A stretch of DNA of 64,000 nt, taken from Lasioglossum baleicum. Its lineage: Eukaryota; Arthropoda; Insecta; Hymenoptera; Halictidae. Below are positions 9,494-17,340 of the stretch, piece after piece. The DNA lies in contig NC_134934.1 in NCBI RefSeq assembly GCF_051020765.1, positions 3,410,001-3,474,000 of the forward strand, written 5' to 3'. The notes beneath the pieces were generated by a model. It was not told where the DNA came from. It saw nothing but the letters and a program-made list of their open reading frames with translations, and made no database searches. The position numbers and the translations under genes were made by a program. Positions within the stretch are counted from its first letter, which is position 1, and every line of letters starts with the position of its first letter.

Positions 9494-11439
9494 TTATGAA
9501 GTGCCATTTACATGCTCGCCAATCCCATTTTTAACTGTTGTACGATAACCATGTGGATTCTTTGTTTGCCACCTCCAAAAGTCTTCACCTATTTATTAAG
9601 AAGATTCTTAGGAAATTGTTGAAATCCATAAGTAAATCATTAATTGACTTACACATCCGTTCGACGGTATACTTGGTCCTCCATCCTAATTCTTTTTCTG
9701 CCAAGTCCGTGTTAGCATACGTCGACACTATGTCACCGTCTCTCCTATCTTTTAGAACGTATGGCACCGTTGTTCCCGTCACATTCTCGAAAGTTTTAAT
9801 TAGTTCAAGCACGGACACACCCTTGCCGGTACCTAAATTGTAGATTTTTAGCCTCAGGTGTCGTTTGTGTAATGCGTTTAGGGCCGCTACGTGACCAGCC
9901 GCCAAATCCATTACGTGAATGTAATCACGTATACCTGTGAACAAACGTGAAGTATTCGTACACCTTTTAAAAACGAATAACTTTTTTAAAGTTGGACCGA
10001 ACAGCTTGAGTTTTTTTCAGGCATTAGAAAGATTAGTTTACTAGCTAAAATGTGTAAATAATTTTTTAAAATTATTATTGGTTGTGCAATTGCGAAGGAA
10101 AAAGTAAAGTTATACACATGTATAAAGTTTCATTGAAATCGGTTGACGCGTAAAAAAGCTATGTGCGTATTTATAACATTAGCAAACAAGTATACACGCT
10201 TCTGCAAATTGATCTCGCAAAAAAATGTCGAAAGTTACTTGCTAGTATATTCGCACTTTCAGAATTTTTGGAGTCTACGCTCTACCTACCTGTACCATCT
10301 CTCGTAGGATAATCGCCGCCAAATATAACAAGTTCAGGCTTATGCCTTAAAGCGACTTGAGCAATGTAAGGCATTAAATTCGTGAACGGTTTCGTAGGAT
10401 CCTCTCCAATCAAGCCGCTGGGATGAGCACCTACTGGATTGAAGTACCTTAGAGATATGATATTCCAAGTCTGTTGAACAAAAGCGAATCATCTCTTCAT
10501 TAAGTCGAAAACGAAGAATGATATATCAAATGCAATAGGTTTAAGCGTACCTTCTCGGCTCTGGATATATCCTTAAGCATCTCTTCGATAAAGTACTTTG
10601 TCCTGCCATATACGTTTGTAATATTACCAGTCGGATGATCCTCTGTAATTGGAAGTTCTTTCGCTTCTCCGTATACGGTGCAAGAACTGCTGAAGACTAA
10701 TTGGAAGCATCCAGCAGCTTTCATTACCTGAACAGAACGAGCATACAATTATTATAGATTTGTATGAAAGCTTGTCGAATCAAATTTTACCTCTAGTAAA
10801 TTGATAGCTCCAATAATATTGTTTCGATAGTAGTGGAGAGGAACTTGCATCGATTCACCGACCGCTTTGATAGCCGCAAAATGGATTACGCAATCTATTT
10901 TGTGCTGAAATGTAAAATATTTATTAGTAGACTGTGGATTTTTATGCATTTATAAAGAAATTGGCTGGGTGAAATATAAAACAGTGAAAGATTAGAGAAA
11001 TCTAATAAGATTGTTATGAAGTTTTCAATGTAAACAATCGGTTAAGGAATGACGTGAATTTTTTTATTAAATTTCTGCTGCCCACAATCGTTGCAAAATA
11101 TTTATTTGCATAAAGATCCGCAGTCTATTTATTAGTATCGTTAGAGTATCATTTCAAGAATTTCTCAAGTATTTCTCATTGTTGCCGGAGTACCTTATTG
11201 AAAACTGTTTCCAGTTTATCTCGGTCGATGAGATCGCAGTTGTAGAAGGTAACTTTCTTCCCTGTTATTTGCTCAACTCTTTTAAGAGCCGCAGAGTCAC
11301 CGCAACCCTCGGTCACGCTATTAGCAAAATTATCTATCGCTACGACATCGTACCCACTTTCCAAAAGTTCAACGATACAGTGGCTACCGATGTAACCGGC
11401 ACCGCCGGTCACAAAAATAGTTTTCCAATTGGTGTTCAT
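9494..11439 (-). CDS. GALE: UDP-galactose 4-epimerase (GALE)
   Basis: Interconverts UDP-galactose and UDP-glucose (and usually the N-acetyl forms) in the Leloir pathway, in the cytosol, with tightly bound NAD. Six coding exons on the minus strand: 11194..11439, 10791..10904, 10551..10727, 10290..10470, 9653..9934 and 9494..9588, joining to 364 aa, slightly longer than the usual ~350. The Rossmann motif TGGAGYIGS is at 11-19, the catalytic SSSCTVYG at 133-140, and the YxxxK pair at Tyr160 and Lys164. The sugar-binding RYFNPVGAHPSG and the GIRDYIHVMDLAAGH and YNLGTG boxes follow. The start exon has a splice acceptor at 11441-11442, so a non-coding 5' exon lies upstream. Intron 1 is mostly a hAT-type MITE. 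Convergent with METTL4. Confidence 0.97.
10928..11127. mobile_element. hAT-type MITE (TAGACTG family) in GALE intron 1
   Basis: A 200-bp element with terminal inverted repeats (TAGACTGTGGATTTTTATGC at the left; its reverse, ending CCGCAGTCTA, at the right). It is flanked by a perfect 8-bp duplication TTTATTAG (10920-10927 and 11128-11135), which points to the hAT superfamily. It fills 200 of the 289 bp of the intron. It has no ORF and is clearly the same family as the three HAP40 intron copies. Confidence 0.8.
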
Positions 11440-12062
11440 CCTAGAATCAAAGCAAGATTACCGACATATTATTAAAATTACCCGCGCACATTTTGCTTAT
11501 AACATTACAATAACTTTTTAAAACAGAAAAACGTGACTCGCCCGTAAAGACGATCTTATGTACGATACGACAAGCACAGGTGCTTCGGACGTTCACCTGT
11601 AGTGAACTATGTGGAGTTCAAGGTCGTTAGCACACGTGGTATACTAGTACAATTATGACACGTACAGTTAATTTTTTATTTTCAATACACGCGTCTACGA
11701 GCAATATAAAACTTAATTCAATCAAATTTTAATTTCACATAAAATTGTTTCGATTTCACAACTGTAATAATTTCCAAAATTTAACTGAAACGATGATATA
11801 CTTAAAGAAAAAATTCAGTAAGAAAAAAAACTACTATTGGACATTTTTTATAAAATATAAATTATTCATTCAACATCTGTGTACCTAACGGTATCTTCAA
11901 ACGCGTGCGATGAATTTTAAATATTTTTGCAGCTAACACAGTAATTCGAACGCTGTACACTTTAATAAAAAAAAACAAAGTTTTTTTCTGTTTCAAGTAT
12001 ACAAATATATTAATGGAGATTTTTGTTTACAATCTATATTTATATTTATAATGAATGTTTAC

Positions 12063-12250
12063 CTCGATAACAAGATTAAAAGCGACAAAATATACGTCGA
12101 GTTGGTACAGAAGGATTCGAGGACGCGACCGCGTAATCACTGACTGCCTCCCGACTCCCGACCACTGGCTTCGTCTTCTGGTATAAGAAAGCAAAGTATA
12201 GTATATTCGTGGAACGCGACGCATCCCCTCTTCCACAATACCATCATACT
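12063..12250 (-). promoter_or_regulatory. Probable non-coding first exon and promoter of GALE
   Basis: The GALE start exon begins with an acceptor only one base before its ATG, so an upstream exon is needed. On the minus strand a good donor (GAG|GTAAAC, donor bases 12062 down to 12057) ends a stretch that begins near 12200-12250 with TATACTATACTTTGC. The upper boundary is a guess. The minus-strand ORFs at 12027..12236 and 12253..12441 carry no recognisable domain and are more likely 5' UTR than genes. Confidence 0.35.
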
Positions 12251-12603
12251 AGTCATTGTCGAGGCACACACACTCGGAAACCTCGACCCTCTCGAGTCCT
12301 TGCTTTCTGCTGCAACAAGTTCTTCCTTTCACACCGACATCGTCGCACCGTTTGCTTGGCCTCCTCGTGCGATGCCATAGTATGTAATAGCGGTGACGAT
12401 GGCACACATAGAAAACCCGTAACTGTTACCGGTTGCATCATCTTCGCGATTTGTACAGGACTGACTCATTAAAATCCACTAAACTTAAGTAATCAACGTA
12501 TTTCATCAAAGATATATCTATTTCTGGACCATCATAAAAATGAGAAAGATGAAAACGCTGGGTAGGCGTTCAGATTAAAGTATTCGCAAAGTTTCCGTTT
12601 GCT

Positions 12604-12609
12604 TTTATT
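12604..12609 (-). terminator. HAP40 polyadenylation signal AATAAA
   Basis: TTTATT on the + strand, 18 bp past the HAP40 stop on the minus strand; it implies a very short 3' UTR and leaves 12250-12590 as the HAP40/GALE spacer. Confidence 0.55.
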
Positions 12610-12626
12610 ATCTCTACATTGTTCGT

Positions 12627-14821
12627 TCATTGCGTCGTTAATACTTGAATCAATTTGTGTAGCAACTCCCTTTGTTCCGCATCCAAGTAGGGCCACAGTT
12701 CACCTTCCAGTTCTAACAGTGCTTGGTAATCGTGCGATTGAGATGCCAACACTAAAGATTGCAATAACAGCAACTCGTCTTCGCTCATATTGAAATCTGT
12801 AATTTTGTTTGTAATAGTTAGGCAGTGGATTTTATGCATTTATCACAAAGAATAAGTAGGTGTAATTTAAAACAGTGACAACATTAGAAGAATTTATAAA
12901 ATACTGTTATACTATTCTCAACCTATTAAACATATTAAGTAAGAAAACAATTTTTCTATTATAATAATTTATAATCTATGCTATTGTGTGTGTGTGCCAA
13001 AATATTCAAGATAAGGCATGTTAGCAACCATGTAATAAACAACGTTCATAAAAAGCCCTACACATTGGACAATTAGAATATGTAAAATGAATAGACCATA
13101 GATCTTTGTGCAAAATAAAAATTAAAATATTACTCGCCGATATTTGGAGTTTCTTCTATCCAAGCATACTTCTCGAGAACTTGAGCTAAAGAAGGCGTTA
13201 GCCTCTGCGGCGATGGTTGAAGTATAAGTAGCAGTAATACTCTGGTTACTTCGCACCTACGAATAAGAGTAATTACTATACTCCTCCCTATAATGCAACA
13301 TAATCATTCCTATTGCGTTCTATACCTATGTAGTATGACACTGTAGTTGCCTTTCGCTCCAGTATTGATATAAATCTCGATAAACTCGACGAACTCGTTA
13401 AGAATTTGTAAAGCAGATACATAATCTCCTAAACAGATGGTATTTTAATTCGTGTGTTTCGATTAATCGTGATTATTAGACTGCGGATCTTTATGCAATC
13501 TATAGGAAAATTGAGTAGATGAAATTCAAAATTGTTGGAAAATTTTCTAGCAGTTTTGACTACTGAAAAACCCCATAAAGGAAGAAATAACATTCAATTT
13601 AGTTTCCATTTCTTGCAATCGATGCAGACAACTTTTACCTTACATAAAGATCCGCAGTCTAGTAATCATTTAAACAAATAATTACCTTGTTTAATATGGT
13701 AAGACACTAATGTGCTAATGGCTTTCACAGTCGGAAAGATGTCGATAGCTTTACGTAATTGTTGTATACCTGCTGGAGTAGGACCTAGAGCTATCGCCAA
13801 TTCTAAAGCTAATCCAGCGGACATTGTACTAAATCCTGTTTGATTCTGGCAACGTGCTAGAGCATGACCGAAACAACTTATAGCGGCCTAATAAGAAAGT
13901 AATGAAAAGTTCAATATTTTACGATAGGCTGTGTCTGTTTACGAATAGAAAGAATTGTAAACCTGCGTGTTTTCTTGTCCCATGGAAGGACATCCTATAT
14001 CTTTATCTTTCTTGTTGGCCACAAGAAATTCTCTACCTGCTTTGATCAAAAAATTTAATTCGAATGATACATTATCTAATGTCCCTTGACACCTAGCTGC
14101 AGCTAATAAACATAAGCCTGCGTATTGCCATAATTCTTTTTGCTCACATTCTGCAGCCAGGAGTCCTGAAAAGAGGAATATGCTATTGTATACCTTTGAT
14201 TACGCGTTTACAATTGACATACATATGTACTATTATTAGACTGCGGATTTTCTACATTTGTAACAAAAATTGGTACGTACAATTTAAGAATATCAATGTA
14301 TTAGTTTCAGTTTAATCAAATAATTAAAACAAGAAATTTTTATTTAACTTCTGTGTCTTGGAACCGACTAGACATTTTTTATTTTGCATAATGATCCACA
14401 GTCTAGTTATTAGAAATAGACTGCAGATCTTTATGCATTTATGAAGAAATTCGTTGGGTGAAATATAAAACAGTAAAGGATTAGATAAATTTAAGAAAAT
14501 TGCAATGTTGTTTTTAATGCAACAAAGTCATTAAGGGATGAAATCAATTTTTATTTTATCCCTGCTTCCCACAATCAATGCAGAACATTTTTATTTTGCA
14601 TTAAGATCCGCAGTCTAATTATAAATGAAAATGATATAAAATTTACCAAATTGATCGCTTGCTTCAGCAACATTTGGCTTCCTCAAGAATCGTCTAAAAC
14701 GAAACAAGATCAATAAAGAAAATATGCAACGTGTAACGATATATATATATATATATATTTACTTTTTCAATTTATTCGATATATTGTGATATTTTGTGAG
14801 AAAGTCTAATGTATCAGCCAT
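12627..14821 (-). CDS. F8A1: HAP40 / F8A, huntingtin-associated 40-kDa protein
   Basis: HAP40 packs against huntingtin in a 1:1 complex and is built of TPR-like alpha-helical repeats. Seven coding exons on the minus strand: 14763..14821, 14647..14693, 13963..14165, 13686..13887, 13326..13428, 13138..13256 and 12627..12796, giving 300 aa (human 371; the human protein has a proline-rich insert absent here). Diagnostic segments are KRFLRKPNVAEASDQFG near the N-terminus, RCEVTRVLLLLILQPSP, LEKYAWIE, and LLLLQSLV...LWPYLDAEQRELLH at the C-terminus. Exon 6 joins exon 7 in the conserved frame only if the intron begins GCGAGT (see findings); the neighbouring GT would shift the frame. Introns 2, 4 and 6 hold hAT-type MITE copies. 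A pogo-like transposon sits about 150 bp upstream of the ATG. Identity is firm; exon 6/7 joining is inference. Confidence 0.93.
12817..13131. repeat. Two degenerate TAGACTG-family MITE fragments in HAP40 intron 6
   Basis: A left end with the core GCAGTGGATTTTATGCATTTAT and continuing homology (GGTGTAATTTAAAACAGTGA) starts near 12817. A second left end, TAGACCATAGATCTTTGTGC, starts at 13092 and runs to within a few bases of the intron's 5' splice site (13137). Confidence 0.5.
13477..13661. mobile_element. hAT-type MITE (TAGACTG family) in HAP40 intron 4
   Basis: 185 bp with ends TAGACTGCGGATCTTTATGC and CATAAAGATCCGCAGTCTA. Flanks GTGATTAT and GTAATCAT look like a decayed 8-bp duplication. 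It makes up 185 of 257 intron bases. Confidence 0.75.
14237..14405. mobile_element. hAT-type MITE (TAGACTG family), first copy in HAP40 intron 2
   Basis: 169 bp, left end TAGACTGCGGATTTTCTAC, right end ATAATGATCCACAGTCTA. Flanks ACTATTAT and GTTATTAG share TATTA. Separated by only 11 bp from the next copy. Confidence 0.7.
14417..14617. mobile_element. hAT-type MITE (TAGACTG family), second copy in HAP40 intron 2
   Basis: 201 bp, left end TAGACTGCAGATCTTTATGC, right end TTAAGATCCGCAGTCTA, flanked by ATTAGAAA and ATTATAAA (one mismatch). Internally close to the GALE copy (GGTGAAATATAAAACAGTRAA core). Confidence 0.75.
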
Positions 14822-14969
14822 CGTGTATTACAATTTATCAGTCTCTAACTCCGAATCTCTTTGATTCAATTCCTTTCGCCAGCATGGTTGGTTATACAGA
14901 CGAACGCGACGTCATTCTTTTCCTCGCTGTAAATAAGAACTTTTTAAATAATGACATCTCGATTATATA
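14822..14969. promoter_or_regulatory. Residual HAP40 5' flank, cut short by the pogo insertion
   Basis: Only about 148 bp separate the HAP40 ATG from the transposon end. They include GAACGCGACGTCATTC, with an ATF/CREB-like GACGTCA core, at about 14902-14917. Anything further upstream of the ancestral promoter now lies beyond 16753. Confidence 0.35.
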
Positions 14970-16751
14970 AGGTAAAAGGCCATATTATGAGACAGATGCT
15001 AGAGAAGAACATGATATTTTCAATGATTTTACATAGTTAAAAACATAAAATGCTGCGAATTTTTGCATTATTCCATTCTTTCGTGTTTTCTGAAGTACAA
15101 ATAATTTTTATAATGTAATTATAACGTTAAAAAATAATTATATGATTGAAAAATAGGAGTAGTGTCCATGTACGTATTATGAGACAGCTTGGATACACCA
15201 TGTCCCTGGTGTCTCATACTGTATGTCCCTATTTATGGAACAGATAAGAAAATCTAAAAATCACTCTTTTTTCATATTTTAGTTTTTTATTCCTTTTTTA
15301 ATATATAATATAACAATGTATCTGAAATATTAAATAAACTGTAAAATAAAATAATAAGTATTTAAATAGATTTCTTGCTCGTTAAACCATTCTTTTAGAT
15401 CTTGCCTTGTTACAGCAGCTCTACTCAAACTTAAGTGCTGTGCAGTTCTAATTGATATATTTTTATGGCGGTTTCTAAACCCTTCGTACCAGTGACGACC
15501 TGGACGGTTTTCAATAAACGGTGTTTCTCTCTTCATTGATTATATATATTTTTGAGTACAATCTAATAGATCTGTTTTGTTAACCGGGTAGCCTCTTTCT
15601 GCTCGATACAGTATCCAGTTAACAATTTCACGTTCTTCAGCCTCTGTTAGAACAGTTGCTGGTCCAGTTTTCATTTTTTTAACATCTGGATTGTTTTCCC
15701 TTCTGGCTAAAGTGGCTACGGGAACTCCATATGCATTGGCAGCTTTCCTGAGAGAAATGCCTGTATCTAATGCTTTAATAGCATTTGTTAAACTTTCAGG
15801 AGAATAATTTATTCTCTTAATCTTCTTCTTATTTGAATTGTTGACTAATACAGTAGACTTCTTTTTGACCTTACAATTCACACTTTTCTTTATGGGATTT
15901 TTTCCAACTTCTTTCCTGTCTCTCCTTCTTTTAGTTTCTCTAGTACCTGCCATACTTAATACTAAACTTAAATACTAAAAAACTGTACCTAAAACAACTT
16001 ATTCTAATAAATAAACATAAATTTTAATCTACATTAAAAATATTGTATTTTACACTGACAATATTTTATAGGTTAGGTCTACAATTTTCAACTCAAAACT
16101 TTAATACACTTACTTATACGTACGTTGGGAAGAAATAAAAGTCGAATCAGGTAATTAGTAATAGGAAAACGGTAAAAACTTACAATTAAAAACTATTTTC
16201 AAGTAAATAACACAGTTACACAAACTTCAAATTGCTGTCTCATAAATCGGCACTAGGCGGGAATCAACAGGTCCATGGAACATGGGACAACCAAATTATT
16301 GTACCATAAATACGGACTTCTAAAAGGCTAGTGTACATAATATGAGACAGCTTTATAATTAATAAAATTGCGCCAGAATCCTAATCGTATTTATTTAATT
16401 ACAATCTACGACTTTTCAGCTTTCGATTAAGTTATTTAACATCTCTTAAAATCATTGAAATTTGTAAATATGCTAAAAACAAAAAGCTAAGTGTATTCGT
16501 ACTTCAGCTCAGAGTAAGCTAAGTAATTTTATACAAACTTGGAGAGGACACTTCAACTTCATTTTTTCATATTAAATACATTAAATCAACATTAATATTT
16601 GTACACATAGAAATTTGAAGGGTTATATTTTTATATAAATATAATTTTATTTAAATTGTGATATGCATATATTTATAATATAATCCCCTTTCATTTTTGT
16701 TTTTAATGTTTCATAAATGGGGACATTGTCTCATAATATGGCCTTTTACCT
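14970..16751 (-). mobile_element. pogo/Tigger-type DNA transposon, decayed and internally deleted
   Basis: 1782 bp with perfect 25-bp terminal inverted repeats starting AGGTAAAAGGCCATATTATG at 14970 and mirrored to 16751, flanked by TA (14968-14969 and 16752-16753), the target of pogo/Tc1 elements. Inside, the minus strand encodes the DNA-binding part of a pogo transposase (two ORFs below) but I see no DDE catalytic domain. Further copies of the end motif TATTATGAGACAG occur inside (15175-15187; 16338-16352; TGTCTCATA at 15210 and 16238). It is probably immobile unless helped by a relative. Confidence 0.85.
15330..15953 (-). pseudogene. pogo-family transposase N-terminal part, interrupted by an in-frame stop
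   Basis: The ORF from 15953 to 15540 (137 aa) starts with a basic region and has a Psq-type helix-turn-helix (residues ~47-85, YSPESLTNAIKALDTG ... RKAANAYGVPVATLARR), then a CENP-B-type helix-turn-helix start. One TAA at 15540-15542 interrupts it; the same frame resumes one codon later (15536..15330) with RPGRHWYEGFRNRHKNIS, the usual continuation of the CENP-B-like domain. It ends at 15330 in an AT-rich tail. The DDE nuclease domain is missing, so this cannot be an active transposase. Confidence 0.75.
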
Positions 16752-16753
16752 TA

Positions 16754-17340
16754 GTTGCAGCGTTATATTGATCGAGCGAATCGTTTACACATAACCAAAC
16801 GAGCTGTTTGTTAAAATGTGAGTTTTGATTGTTCGCATTCGATACCATTTGTCGTTTGAAAAAGATGTTGGTAAATGATAATTACAAAAACTTTGTCTCG
16901 AGAATGTAATCTCGCTGTTATTTTACGCGCAATCACGCGCGATCCTCTGCATCGGAGTCGGAGTCGGAGTGTCAGTGTCAGTCAGTGTCGGAGTCACGCT
17001 GTATTATACTATTTATACTGCATTATACCACCGGTGATTATACACAGTTAATTTAGTTCCTAATATACCGCTAGATGGCGCTGTTACCGACTGTACTTCT
17101 CTGTCGGTAACATTTGGCTAACAGTTTGAACGTTTTTCTGCTGCATAAAATGGCGCTGTACGGACGTTTAGGAAGAGCAAATAATTCGTGCCGGAATTAA
17201 CATTGCGTCTTATGGGAAAAGCGGTACGAATCATTTGCTGCTGTAATAAATATTCAATGTTTTTCATTTTGCACGAATAAATTATCTTTATTGTATAATA
17301 CAGACACAGAGGAGTGTACACCCACCGATTTGTTTAGCCC
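16754..17340. other. HAP40 distal flank and composition boundary
   Basis: AT-rich to about 16.9 kb, then CpG-rich. Contains GAGTCGGAGTCGGAGTGTCA-type short direct repeats (16952-16995), an AGATGGCGC motif at 17073-17081, and a perfect 9-bp hairpin GTTACCGAC/GTCGGTAAC (about 17083-17112). The 67-aa minus ORF has no recognisable domain. Confidence 0.4.

Noticed and set aside
12253..12441. Minus-strand ORF (MASHEEAKQTVRR) as a small gene
   Set aside because: No homology recognised and it lies where the GALE 5' exon and promoter are expected.
13429..14646. Introner-like creation of introns by the TAGACTG MITE
   Set aside because: Splice sites lie 20-70 bp outside the element ends and leave a normal short intron, so insertion into existing introns fits better.
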